From assembly GCF_009861505.1 (NCBI RefSeq), contig NZ_WTFT01000035.1:41113-105112 (forward strand): a stretch of 64,000 nt of DNA. Direction: 5' to 3'. This stretch comes from Pseudomonas izuensis. GTDB taxonomy: Bacteria; Pseudomonadota; Gammaproteobacteria; Pseudomonadales; Pseudomonadaceae. The translations under genes and the position numbers were made by a program. Below the pieces are notes generated by a model. The model saw only the letters and a list, made by a program, of their open reading frames with translations. It made no database searches and was not told the origin of the DNA. Of this stretch, positions 25,940-34,707 are shown one piece after another (the stretch's first letter is position 1; each line of letters opens with the position of its first letter).

Positions 25940-26797
25940 GTACATATCCATTGCTGCGGTAACGGCTGCTTATGGTTTCGCCCTTACGGCGAGTCACTTT
26001 CGAAGAGCGCGAAAGTAACCAAAGCGCTCTTGCCCCACCACTCGGTGCCTCGCCCAGGCTCGGCATACCCTCACTCCGGCATTGCTCCGTGGGTCGCCGC
26101 GATGGGCCATCCCTGGCCCAGCGCGGCTAAACCGGCGTCCTGCCGGTTTACCCACGGAGCAATGCCTGCGTTCGGCCAGCGTGGTTTAACGGGGCGCCCA
26201 AATCAAAAGCCAAAGCGAGGCGGCCTGACAGCCGACCTGGTTGAGGTGGGTACGCAATCCCCTGTAGGAGCTGGCTTGCCAGCGAAGGACGTCAACGATA
26301 ACGCGTGCTGCCTGGACGCCCGCGTTGTCTGGACGTTTTTCGCGAGCAGGCTCGCTCCTACAGTGGAACGCGTTCATCCGAAAATCAGGTCGGCTGTCAG
26401 GCCGCCATCGCTGCGATGCGGCATCCCGACAAGCCAGCTCCTACAAAAGCAGTTTGATGTACACCCGCTCCTCACCACTCAACAGGCCGAGCGTTAGCTC
26501 GCCTGCAAGCTTTTGATCTTGATCCACCCGCCCCTTCGGGAGGCTGAGTGGAGGTGTTCATCCGGGGAGTGGCGCGCAGCGCCGTTCGACGCAGTCGAAC
26601 ACGCTGCATGTAGGTGCAGCGAAGCCAACCGGAGGGCAGTGTCCCCGGATGGATACCGGAGCGAAGGAACCCCGAGCCTTGGCGAGGGGCCGGACGCCGG
26701 GGCGAGCCTTTTTGGGTACTTTTTTGGCGTTTGAAAAAAGTGCCTCGCCGTAAGGGCGAAACCGCCAGTGGCCGTTACCGAAGAAATGGATATGTAC
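25940..26797. mobile_element. Non-autonomous MITE-like element, copy B (858 bp, ~70-bp TIRs)
   Basis: It is a near-identical, same-orientation copy of 15450-16304 and fills the kstD/DUF1302 divergent intergenic region. The terminal inverted repeats are clearer here: GTACATATCC(A)TTGCTGCGG at the left end against CCGAAGAAATGGATATGTAC at the right, then GGTTTCGCCCTTACGGCGAG against CTCGCCGTAAGGGCGAAACC. Internal REPIN and palindrome positions are conserved. No transposase or convincing ORF is present. Confidence 0.75.
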
Positions 26798-26887
26798 TCG
26801 ATCAGCAAGAGACAGGCCGGCTACCAGGCCGCCTTCGCAAACAGACTCACTCCCACAAGAAGATCAAGCGCTCCCCCTGCAAATCGC

Positions 26888-26932
26888 TTAGTCCGCTTGG
26901 ACGATGTTACGCACAAGACGTGACTCCATAGT
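26888..26932 (+). promoter_or_regulatory. Predicted steroid-regulon operator and promoter for the DUF1302 operon
   Basis: TTAGTCC, four bases, GGACGATG at 26888-26906, then CATAGT at 26927-26932 after 20 nt. Confidence 0.72.
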
Positions 26933-26999
26933 CGCCCCCAGTACCAATCACCCCCCGCAAATACAGGTCGGGCTGCTCTGACCTGGGCATGAGGACGAC

Positions 27000-28577
27000 A
27001 TGATAAAAACAATAATCGCCCCACCAACACAGCACCCTCGCGTACAGCTGGCCTTGCTGTTGCTGGCTGGCGGACTAAGCGCTCACGTTAACGCCATGAG
27101 CTTTCAGCCAAGCGAAGACTTGAGCATCGACTGGGACACCACACTGACCTACAGCCTGGCCTGGCGGACCGAGTCGCGCGATCACAAGCTGACGGCCAAT
27201 GCCAACGGCAACGACGGCGACAACGCGTTCGACAAGGGCAGCCTGATCAACAACCGCAGTGGCTTTCTCACCGAAGCCAACATCAAGTGGCAAGACGATT
27301 ACGGCGTGTTCGTCCGCGCGACGGGTTTCTACGACAACGTCTACGACCAGGGCAACGACAACGACACCGGCACCTCGAACTGCTTCGCCGGCGGTCATTG
27401 CAGCCGTCCCGACCGGTTCTCCCAGGACACCATCGATCAGCACCGCGATGAATTGCGCATGCTCGACTACTACGCCTATGGCACCTGGGACCTGGGCGGC
27501 CACAACCTCAATGCGCGCCTCGGTAATCAGGTGGTGAGCTGGGGCGAAAGCCTGTTCTACCCCGGCATTTCCGCCGCGCAAAGCCCGGTGGACGCGACCA
27601 AGGCGACCACGCCGGGCGTCGAGGTCAAGGAAATCCTGTTGCCGGTCGGCCAGTTGTTCACCCAGTTCAGCCTGACCGACAGCCTGGATGTGCAGGCCTA
27701 CTACCAATACAAATGGGAAAAGACCCAACTGTTCGGTGTCGGCAGCTACTTCTCCACCACCGACTTCATCGACGAGGGCGGCTTCAACGATGCCACCGGT
27801 TTCCTCACCCGCCTGGGCGACGACAAGCCAAGTAACAGCGGCCAATACGGTCTGGCGTTTACCTATGCAGCCGAGTCGCTGAACAACACCGAGTTCGGCA
27901 TTTACTACTCGCGCTATCACGACAAGACCCCGTCACTGGATTTCCAGACGGACCTGGGGCACTACCGGGTGCGCTACTTCGACAACATCGACCAGTACGG
28001 TGCGAGTTTCTCCACGGTGCTGGGCAGTGTGAGCTGGGCCGGCGAAGTCAGCTACCGCGACGGTCAACCGGTGATGGTCGACAACGGATTCTCCAGCCCG
28101 GTGCGCGGCAAAACCATGCAGGCGCAGACGTCGATGATCTACGTGGTCGGCCCGACTTCATGGGCGGACAACACCACCCTGACCGGCGAGCTGGTCTACA
28201 ACACCGTGCTCAGCAACGACAAATCGCAGCCAGTGACCCTGGCTCCCGGCTTCTCGTTGCCGGGCACCGACAGCCTGGTCTATGACCGCGATGCCTGGGG
28301 ATACACGGTTCAGGCGAACTTTGATTACAACGATGTATTCAGCGGTTGGGACATGTCGGTGCCCGTCACCTTCAGCGCCGCCGCACATGGTGACAGTTCG
28401 CTGGTGGGCTCGATCAACGCGGGCCAGAACGACAACCGCGCGAGCATCGGCAGCTCATGGCGTTACTTGGGCAACTTCACCGTTGAAGCCCGTTACAACG
28501 CCTACCTGGGCAACGCCAACAACAGCCCGTTGGCCGACCGCGACAACGTCGCGCTCAACTTCAAGTACCGGTTCTGA
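27000..28577 (+). CDS. DUF1302 family outer-membrane protein
   Basis: The 525-aa protein has a signal peptide (hydrophobic VQLALLLLAGGLSAHVNA, cleavage near residue 32). The mature part is rich in aromatic and Asp/Asn/Gly residues and ends in the beta-barrel signature NFKYRF. The DUF1302 family lies next to DUF1329 in Pseudomonas clusters for hydrophobic substrates, including steroids and polyesters. It probably forms an outer-membrane channel or export/uptake barrel. GAGGAC precedes the ATG. It is first in a three-gene rightward operon controlled by a predicted steroid operator, which suggests steroid uptake. Confidence 0.9.
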   Translation: MIKTIIAPPTQHPRVQLALLLLAGGLSAHVNAMSFQPSEDLSIDWDTTLTYSLAWRTESRDHKLTANANGNDGDNAFDKGSLINNRSGFLTEANIKWQDDYGVFVRATGFYDNVYDQGNDNDTGTSNCFAGGHCSRPDRFSQDTIDQHRDELRMLDYYAYGTWDLGGHNLNARLGNQVVSWGESLFYPGISAAQSPVDATKATTPGVEVKEILLPVGQLFTQFSLTDSLDVQAYYQYKWEKTQLFGVGSYFSTTDFIDEGGFNDATGFLTRLGDDKPSNSGQYGLAFTYAAESLNNTEFGIYYSRYHDKTPSLDFQTDLGHYRVRYFDNIDQYGASFSTVLGSVSWAGEVSYRDGQPVMVDNGFSSPVRGKTMQAQTSMIYVVGPTSWADNTTLTGELVYNTVLSNDKSQPVTLAPGFSLPGTDSLVYDRDAWGYTVQANFDYNDVFSGWDMSVPVTFSAAAHGDSSLVGSINAGQNDNRASIGSSWRYLGNFTVEARYNAYLGNANNSPLADRDNVALNFKYRF

Positions 28578-28600
28578 TTCCCCAGTAGGAGGAGCACAGC

Positions 28601-29980
28601 ATGTCTAGATTCACCCACACCTTGTTGGGCACGGCGCTGGCCGTCAGCCTGTTGAGCAGTGGCCTGGCCCAGGCCAAGGTCAGCGACCAGGAAGCCGCCC
28701 GCCTGGGTCAGGACCTGACCCCGATAGGCGCCGAAAAGGCCGGCAACGCCGACGGCAGTATCCCGGCCTGGACGGGCAAATGGCGCGGCCTGCCGCCGCA
28801 GCTCAAATACGCCGGCCCCGGCTCGCCGTACCCGGACCCGTACGCCGCGGAAAAGCCGTTGTTCGTGATCGACGCCAAGAACATGGACAAGTACGCTGAC
28901 AACCTCACCGATGGCCAGAAAGCGCTGCTCAAGCGCTACCCTGATACGTTCAAGATCCCGGTGTACCCGAGCCACCGTGACTTCCGCCTGGATCAGCGCC
29001 TGGAAGACCAGATCAAGAAAAACGCCGTCACTGCCGAACTCGACAATGACAACAACGACACGAAAAACGCCTGGGGTGCCTCGCCGTTCCCGATCCCGAA
29101 GAACGGCAGCGAGTTGATGTTCAACCATACCTTGCAGGGGCGCGCCAATACTGAAGAGGCCAACTACGGCCAGGCCGTGGTGTACGCCAACAAGGAAAAG
29201 GTGCTCGAAGAAGTCAACTACAAGATCTTCTCGATCTGGTCCAGTCCGGACAAGACCCTGGAGACGGCCAACGGTGTGCTCACCAACTTCCTGATCACCA
29301 CCCTGGAACCGGTACGCAAGAAAGGCGAGATCGTCGTCGGTCACGAGTTCATCAACCCGACCGCCGCCCCGCGCCAGGCCTGGCAGTACAGCCCGGGCCA
29401 ACGTCGGGTACGTCGCGCACCGACCGTCGGTTATGACTCGCCGACCGGTGCCGGTGGTTTCCGCGTGTACGACGAAGACCGCTTGTTCAACGGCGCACCG
29501 GACCGCTACAACTGGACCATCGTTGGCAAAAAGGAAATCTACATTCCGTACCACAACTACAAGATCGACGACCCCAGCGTAACGGCCGACCAGATCCTGG
29601 CCACCACCGGTCACGTCGATCCGCAGTACATGCGTTACGAGAAACACCGCGTCTGGGTGTTGCAGGCCAACCTCAAGGAAGGTGCCCGCCACGTGTATGC
29701 CAAGCGCGTGCTGTACCTGGACGAGGACACCTGGTCCGCCACCCTCGCCGACAACTACGACAGCCGTGGCCAACTGTGGCGCACCAACATGCAGACCTCG
29801 ATCTACGCCTACGAGCTACAGCGCTACCACGCTCGCCTCGGGATCTACCATGACCTGATCGCCGGCTCGTATCTGGTTGACCGCATGCTGATCGACCAGA
29901 AACCGGCCAAGCTCAATGCCACCGCCTTCACCGAAGACGAATTCACCCCTGGCAACCTGCGCAAACTCGGCACCCGCTAA
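28601..29980 (+). CDS. DUF1329 family periplasmic/outer-membrane-associated protein
   Basis: The 459-aa exported protein has a signal peptide (TALAVSLLSSGLAQA, cleavage near residue 25). The mature protein is of the DUF1329 type with a LolB/LolA-like beta fold: GKWRGLPPQLKY, WGASPFPIPKNG, RRVRRAPTVGYDSP, DRYNWTIVGKKEIYIPYHNYK, and a C-terminal DRMLIDQKPAKLN. It is the constant partner of DUF1302 proteins and may carry hydrophobic substrate between the outer membrane and the periplasm. AGTAGGAGG lies upstream of the ATG; the gap to the DUF1302 gene is 23 bp. A hairpin terminator follows. Confidence 0.9.
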   Translation: MSRFTHTLLGTALAVSLLSSGLAQAKVSDQEAARLGQDLTPIGAEKAGNADGSIPAWTGKWRGLPPQLKYAGPGSPYPDPYAAEKPLFVIDAKNMDKYADNLTDGQKALLKRYPDTFKIPVYPSHRDFRLDQRLEDQIKKNAVTAELDNDNNDTKNAWGASPFPIPKNGSELMFNHTLQGRANTEEANYGQAVVYANKEKVLEEVNYKIFSIWSSPDKTLETANGVLTNFLITTLEPVRKKGEIVVGHEFINPTAAPRQAWQYSPGQRRVRRAPTVGYDSPTGAGGFRVYDEDRLFNGAPDRYNWTIVGKKEIYIPYHNYKIDDPSVTADQILATTGHVDPQYMRYEKHRVWVLQANLKEGARHVYAKRVLYLDEDTWSATLADNYDSRGQLWRTNMQTSIYAYELQRYHARLGIYHDLIAGSYLVDRMLIDQKPAKLNATAFTEDEFTPGNLRKLGTR

Positions 29981-29988
29981 ACCCGCCG

Positions 29989-30017
29989 CGCCCCGACCGA
30001 TTCATTCGGTCGGGGCG
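29989..30017 (+). terminator. Hairpin after the DUF1329 gene
   Basis: CGCCCCGACCGA and TCGGTCGGGGCG form a 12-bp stem with a short loop, followed by a weak T-rich tail (GTTGTGCTTTT). It may partly separate the SurE-like gene from the two barrel genes. Confidence 0.75.
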
Positions 30018-30058
30018 TTGTGCTTTTCTCAATTTGCTCAATTCACGGAAGACTCTCC

Positions 30059-31036
30059 ATGAACAAACTCCTCACGGGCGTCATCGCCCTGGCCGGCGTC
30101 GGTCTGTCGATGCAGGCCAATGCCCTGAACATCCTGCTGACCAACGACGATGGTTGCCGCGCGCCTGGCATCGACGCGATGTACCGCGCACTGACTGCCG
30201 CCGGGCACAAGGTGACCCTGGTTGGCCCGTTGAACGACAGCAGCGGCATCAGTGCCGCCAGCGTGGTCGTGCCTGGCCAGGCGCTGGCGGTAACTGAACT
30301 GGCACCGGGGAGGTTTTGCGTGGCTCCACCCGAAGGCTATACACCGCCCGGCGGCAAGACCTCGGCGATTGGTACGCCGGTAGATGCGGTTAACGTCGGG
30401 CTGGATGTGCTGCTCAAGGACAACCCGCCGGACCTGGTGGTGTCGGGCAGCAACTTCGGTGAAAACGTCGGCCCGTTGACGCAGATGTCCGGCACCCTCA
30501 ATGCAGCAGTGCGCGCGATGTTCAAGGGGATTCCGGCGGTGGCGGTGTCCACGGCCATCGATATGGATCTGATCATGCGCGATCAGCAGGCTGGCTATCG
30601 CAAGACCCTGGGGGCCATGGATGATACGGCGCGGTTTGCGGTGAAGGTCATCGAAAAGGCCAGCCTGGCGGGTGCCCAGGCCCGAACAGCCTGTGAAAGA
30701 AACAAACGCCAATGCAACCTGAATGTACTCGGGCTGCCGGGCGTCAGCGGCCTGAACCTCAACTACCCGCCACTGCCGCCCGGCGAAGTCAAAAGCGTGA
30801 GCTTTGCTCCGATCGGCAATTGGGACCGAGTGAACTTCACCTCCCAGCGTGGTACTGACGGCGTGGTCCACGTCAACCTGGCCGCGCCATCAACACCGAC
30901 CGCCGCACAGCAAAAGGCCGATGCCTACCAACTGTGGCAAGGCCATGCCGTCATCACCGTGATCGACGGCAACATGACCGCGCCGGATGAAGTGCAGGAT
31001 CAGGCGAAGAAGATGTTGGGAAAAGTGACACCTTAA
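30059..31036 (+). CDS. Exported SurE-like phosphatase
   Basis: The 325-aa protein has a signal peptide (LLTGVIALAGVGLSMQANA, cleavage near residue 22). Directly after it comes the SurE core LNILLTNDDGCRAPGI, whose Asp-Asp pair binds the metal, and then VVSGSNFGENVG. SurE proteins are 5'/3'-nucleotidases normally in the cytoplasm, so a secreted form in an uptake operon is unusual. It may dephosphorylate a nucleotide or a conjugated (for example phosphorylated) substrate in the periplasm; this is inference. The gap to the DUF1329 gene is about 80 bp and contains the hairpin. Confidence 0.87.
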   Translation: MNKLLTGVIALAGVGLSMQANALNILLTNDDGCRAPGIDAMYRALTAAGHKVTLVGPLNDSSGISAASVVVPGQALAVTELAPGRFCVAPPEGYTPPGGKTSAIGTPVDAVNVGLDVLLKDNPPDLVVSGSNFGENVGPLTQMSGTLNAAVRAMFKGIPAVAVSTAIDMDLIMRDQQAGYRKTLGAMDDTARFAVKVIEKASLAGAQARTACERNKRQCNLNVLGLPGVSGLNLNYPPLPPGEVKSVSFAPIGNWDRVNFTSQRGTDGVVHVNLAAPSTPTAAQQKADAYQLWQGHAVITVIDGNMTAPDEVQDQAKKMLGKVTP

Positions 31037-31049
31037 AACCACGCAGAAC

Positions 31050-31692
31050 CTGTGGGAGCAAGGCTGCCCGCGATGAGGCCGGTACATTCAACATCCATGT
31101 TGCCTGTAACACCGCTATCGCGAGCAAGCTTTGCTCCCACAGTTGGTCCGCCTATACACAAATCCTGTGTTCACTACAGAGCCCTGTGGGAGCACGGCTT
31201 GCCCGCGATGAGGCCGGTACATTCAACATCCATGTTGCCTGTAACACCGCTATCGCGAGCAAGCTTTGCTCCCACAGTTGGTCCGCCTGTACACAAATCC
31301 TGTGTTCACTACAGAGCCCTGTGGGAGCAAGGCTTGCCCGCGATGAGGCCGGTACATTCAACATCCATGTTGCCTGTAACACCGCTATCGCGAGCAAGCT
31401 TTGCTCCCACAGTTGGTCCGCCTATACACAAATCCTGTGTTCACTACAGATCCCTGTGGGAGCAAGGCTTGCCCGCGATGAGGCCGGTACATTCAACATC
31501 CATGTTGCCTGTAACACCGCTATCGCGAGCAAGCTTTGCTCCCACAGTTGATCCGCCTATACACAAATCCTGTGTTCACTACAGATCCCTGTGGGAGCAA
31601 GGCTTGCTCGCGATGGAGGTCAACGATGACGCGTGCTGTCTGAATGATCGCGCTGTCCGGACGTTTTTCGCGAGCAAGCTCGCTCCTACAGG
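31050..31692. repeat. Tandem REPIN array 1 (135-bp period) between convergent genes
   Basis: Four near-identical units start at about 31050, 31184, 31319 and 31454. Each has an inverted REP pair (GTGGGAGCAAGGCTTGCCCGCGATG / ATCGCGAGCAAGCTTTGCTCCCAC) plus the linker GTCCGCC..ACACAAATCCTGTG. A fifth, different REPIN (31589-31692) ends the array and contributes the TAG stop of the RibB-like gene. The array contains no convincing gene. Confidence 0.9.
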
Positions 31693-32813
31693 TTTTCGGG
31701 TTGAAACGGTACGAATTCGGTCACTTCCAGATCAAACCCGGAAACGGCCTTGTACGGCACCGGTGAACTCATCAGGCGCATCTTGCGCACGTTCTGGTCC
31801 CGCAGGATCTGTGCGCCGATGCCCAGGGTCCGCTGCGGAAACTGTGGCGCCCTTGGCTTGCCGCCGCTACGCAGGCGCAGTTGTTCGAGCACGCTGTCGG
31901 CGGTTTCCTTTTGGGCCAGCAGCACCAGTACGCCACAACCGGCTGTCGCGATGCTCGCCAGCGAACGCTCCAGGGTCCACTGCTGGGCCCCGCCTTCGCT
32001 TTCGCAACCCAGCGCATCACGCAGCGTTTCGATGCTCTGCACCCGCACCAGAACCGGCTGCGTACTGTCGATCCGGCCCTTGACCAGTGCCAGGTGCAGC
32101 GCGCCTTGATAGGTGTCCTGATAGGTCGTTACCCGAAACTCGCCATGACGGGTATGCAGCGGATATTCCCCCCCGCGCTCGATCGTGCCTTCGTACAGAA
32201 TGCGGTGGTGGATCAAGTCGGCGACGCTGCCGATTCGCAGGCCATGACGGCGGGCAAATTCGTGCAGTTCGCTGCCACGAGCCAACGCCCCTTCTTCGTT
32301 CAGAATACCCACCAGCGCCGCTGCCGGTTGCAGGCCCGCAAGCCGCGTCAGGTCACACGCCGCCTCGACATGCCCGGCGCGCTGCATCACCCCGCCGGGC
32401 AATGCCTGCACCGGGAAGATATGCCCGGGCTGAACCAGGTCTGCCGGACCACTGGCAGGATCGACCGCGACCTGAATCGAACGCGCCCGGTCTGCCGCTG
32501 AAATGCCGGTGGACACCCCAGTCGCCGCTTCGATCGAGCGGGTAAACCCCACGCCATGCTGCGCCCGTGAATGGGGCACCATCAGGTCCAGCCCCAGCGC
32601 GCGGCAGCGTTGTTCGGTCAAGGCCAGGCAAATCAGCCCGCGCGCCTGCACCGCCATGAACGTGACCGCCTCGGCGCCGCAGTGTTCGGCGGCCATCAAC
32701 AACGAACCTTCGCCGTTGTGCTCATCGTCGGTGATGACCACCATTTGCCCGGCGGCAATGGCCTCGATCAACTGCGGCACCGTATCGAATGCCGGGCTCG
32801 CCACGCCGTTCAA
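31686..32813 (-). CDS. RibB-like protein with altered DHBP synthase active site
   Basis: The 375-aa protein aligns end to end with Pseudomonas RibB: an N-terminal 3,4-dihydroxy-2-butanone-4-phosphate synthase domain (RGLICLALTEQRC, TGISAADRARSI, PGGVMQRAGHVEAACDL) and a GTP-cyclohydrolase-II-like domain without zinc cysteines. The normally invariant acidic loop DRENEGD is changed to HNGEGS (residues 32-37), one residue shorter and missing the usual Glu and Asp, so normal synthase activity is doubtful. I chose the TTG start at 32813: AGGG lies 7 nt upstream and it overlaps the esterase stop. Its stop codon lies in a REP. Confidence 0.82.
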   Translation of the reverse strand: MNGVASPAFDTVPQLIEAIAAGQMVVITDDEHNGEGSLLMAAEHCGAEAVTFMAVQARGLICLALTEQRCRALGLDLMVPHSRAQHGVGFTRSIEAATGVSTGISAADRARSIQVAVDPASGPADLVQPGHIFPVQALPGGVMQRAGHVEAACDLTRLAGLQPAAALVGILNEEGALARGSELHEFARRHGLRIGSVADLIHHRILYEGTIERGGEYPLHTRHGEFRVTTYQDTYQGALHLALVKGRIDSTQPVLVRVQSIETLRDALGCESEGGAQQWTLERSLASIATAGCGVLVLLAQKETADSVLEQLRLRSGGKPRAPQFPQRTLGIGAQILRDQNVRKMRLMSSPVPYKAVSGFDLEVTEFVPFQPENL

Positions 32814-33736
32814 TTGAGTGCCCTGCGCAGATCGGCCGCGGCGTCGGCCAAAGCCAATGCAGCGCCCTCGACAAACGGAGCCATGCTGATGAACCCGTGA
32901 ATCATGCCTTCGCAGCGTTGCAGGCGCACCGATACACCCGCCTGCAGCAGGCACCGGGCAAAAGCTTCGCCTTCATCACGCAACGGATCGAATTCGGCGG
33001 TGATGAGCGTGGTCGGCGGCAAGCCCGCCATACTGTCGGCCCGCAACGGCGAAGCCAGAGGATCATCCCCCTGCCCGGTATCCTGCAAATATTGCTGCCA
33101 GAACCAGTACATCATCGCGCTGGACAGAAAATAACCCTCGGCAAAATCCTCATAGGACTGACTGTCGCAACGCGCATCGGTCACCGGATAGAACAGGCAC
33201 TGGTAACTGATTTTCGGCCCCTTGCGTTGCGCCGCCAAACGACTGACCGCCAACGCCAGGTTGCCCCCTGCACTGTCCCCGGCCAGCGCCAGGCGACGAC
33301 CATCGATGCCGAGTTCGGTGGCATGCTCTACCAGCCAGCACGTGGCCGCATAGCAATCAAGAGGTGCCGCCGGGAAATGATGTTCCGGTGCCAGTCGATA
33401 GGCCACCGACACCACCAACGCCTCTGACTGGCGCGCCAGGGATCGACAGAGGTTGTCGTGGGTATCGAGGTTGCCCATGACAAAACCACCGCCGTGGAAA
33501 AACACCAGCAGCGGCAGATTGTCCTCTTCCAGTGGGCGATACAGCCGCGCATCGAGTAGACCTGCGGCACCTGCAACCTTCAGGTCACGCACTTCGATCA
33601 TCGGATCGCCGGGGATGGCGGGCAGCAGGTTGTCGCTGAACTGCCGGTATTGCTCGGCGTCGAGCTGGCTGAAATCGGGCTCCGGTAGATCGCGAAACTG
33701 CTGGAGCACCGCGGCGATCTGCTTATCGAGCGGCAT
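32810..33736 (-). CDS. Alpha/beta hydrolase, hormone-sensitive lipase family
   Basis: The 308-aa esterase has the HSL motif HGGGFVMGN near residue 80, the nucleophile elbow GDSAGGNLAL near 153, an Asp in AEFDPLRDEGE and His in MIHGFI near 283. It is cytoplasmic, without a signal peptide. HSL-type esterases hydrolyse short acyl esters or lactones; here it may remove an ester from a steroid or open a lactone. Its 5' end overlaps the upstream SDR by 14 bp and its stop overlaps the RibB-like start, so all three genes are one coupled unit. GAGGAAG lies before the ATG. Confidence 0.9.
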   Translation of the reverse strand: MPLDKQIAAVLQQFRDLPEPDFSQLDAEQYRQFSDNLLPAIPGDPMIEVRDLKVAGAAGLLDARLYRPLEEDNLPLLVFFHGGGFVMGNLDTHDNLCRSLARQSEALVVSVAYRLAPEHHFPAAPLDCYAATCWLVEHATELGIDGRRLALAGDSAGGNLALAVSRLAAQRKGPKISYQCLFYPVTDARCDSQSYEDFAEGYFLSSAMMYWFWQQYLQDTGQGDDPLASPLRADSMAGLPPTTLITAEFDPLRDEGEAFARCLLQAGVSVRLQRCEGMIHGFISMAPFVEGAALALADAAADLRRALN

Positions 33737-34562
33737 GGGAATCTTCCTCTACATCGGTCATTTGAAAGACGGGATTGGTTTGTTCAAGGATGCTCTGCAC
33801 CCGCCGCTCCAGCGCTGGTTCGAAGCCTTTGTGCGGCAGGATCCAGAAGCGTTTTTGCGCGATGGCGTCGAACACCTGCGCGGCCAGTTCTCCCGGCGAC
33901 ATGCCTTGGCGAATGGTGCCGTCGAGCAGTTGGCTGAAGGACGAACCGGCGGCGTCCACCACCTGGTTCGACGCCATGATTTCACTGGCGACCGGTCCCG
34001 GGCACAGCACCGAAACCGACACCAGTGCGCCGAGCATCGCCAGTTCGTAGTGCAGGGTTTCCGACAGTGCAACCACCGCTTGCTTGGTCACGTTGTACGG
34101 CGCCATCAACGGGCTGCTGACCAGCCCTGCCAGGGAGGCGGTGTTGATCACGTGGGCGGCTCGCCCCTGGCGCAAGAACAGCGGTACGAAAGCGCGAATG
34201 CCATTGATCACCCCGTCGAGATTGACAGTGAGCATCCGGTCCCATTGCGCCCGGGTGATTTCCCAGCTGTAGCCGGTCTGCATCACCCCGGCGTTATTGA
34301 ACAACAGGTCCACACCGCCAAACCGCTCGACGGCACAATCACGCAAACGCTCGACCTGCGCCGGGTCGCCAACATCGGTTACACAGGCCAACGCCTGTGC
34401 ACCGCCAGCCTGCAACTGATCGCAAAAGGTTTGCAGGCCTGCCGCATCCCGATCGGCCAGTACCAGGCGCATGCCCAGCTTCGCCGCGTGCTCGGCCAGG
34501 CCTCTGCCAATACCACTGGCGGCCCCGGTAATCACTGCCACCGGGCCATGTTCATTGTTCAT
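33723..34562 (-). CDS. SDR family oxidoreductase
   Basis: The 279-aa classical SDR has TGAASGIGRG (13-22), NNAGVMQTGYSW near 90 and the INTASLAGLVSSPLMAPYNVTKQA catalytic Ser/Tyr/Lys set (Tyr near 156). A C-terminal extension ends HKGFEPALERRVQSIL. It is first of the SDR-esterase-RibB-like operon and divergent from kshA, with one symmetrical operator between them. It probably oxidises or reduces a nucleus hydroxyl or ketone; 7- or 12-hydroxyl epimerisation cannot be excluded. No assignment beyond family is justified. Confidence 0.88.
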   Translation of the reverse strand: MNNEHGPVAVITGAASGIGRGLAEHAAKLGMRLVLADRDAAGLQTFCDQLQAGGAQALACVTDVGDPAQVERLRDCAVERFGGVDLLFNNAGVMQTGYSWEITRAQWDRMLTVNLDGVINGIRAFVPLFLRQGRAAHVINTASLAGLVSSPLMAPYNVTKQAVVALSETLHYELAMLGALVSVSVLCPGPVASEIMASNQVVDAAGSSFSQLLDGTIRQGMSPGELAAQVFDAIAQKRFWILPHKGFEPALERRVQSILEQTNPVFQMTDVEEDSHAAR

Positions 34563-34593
34563 CGCCAACTCCTGCACTGGGTCCAATGGCGCC

Positions 34594-34664
34594 AGTAGAG
34601 CGGGCCATCGCCGGGCGGCCATCGTCCATTCAGACGATGCCCGCTTTCACAGGCGCGGCAGAAT
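34594..34664. promoter_or_regulatory. Divergent steroid-regulon operator shared by the SDR operon and kshA
   Basis: CATCGTCC, ATTC, AGACGATG (34620-34639) is almost a perfect palindrome. On the minus strand TCTACT (34599-34594) follows at 20 nt. On the plus strand CAGAAT (34659-34664) follows at 19-20 nt. One site can therefore serve both directions. Confidence 0.75.
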
Positions 34665-34707
34665 CCGTGACATGCGCCAAACCCGTGAACCCTGGGAGAA
34701 CAATAAG

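Noticed and set aside
31052..32083. Long plus-strand ORF (343 aa) across REPIN array 1 and the RibB-like gene
   Set aside because: The translation is a repeat of REP units followed by the antisense of the RibB-like gene; there is no ribosome site or family pattern.
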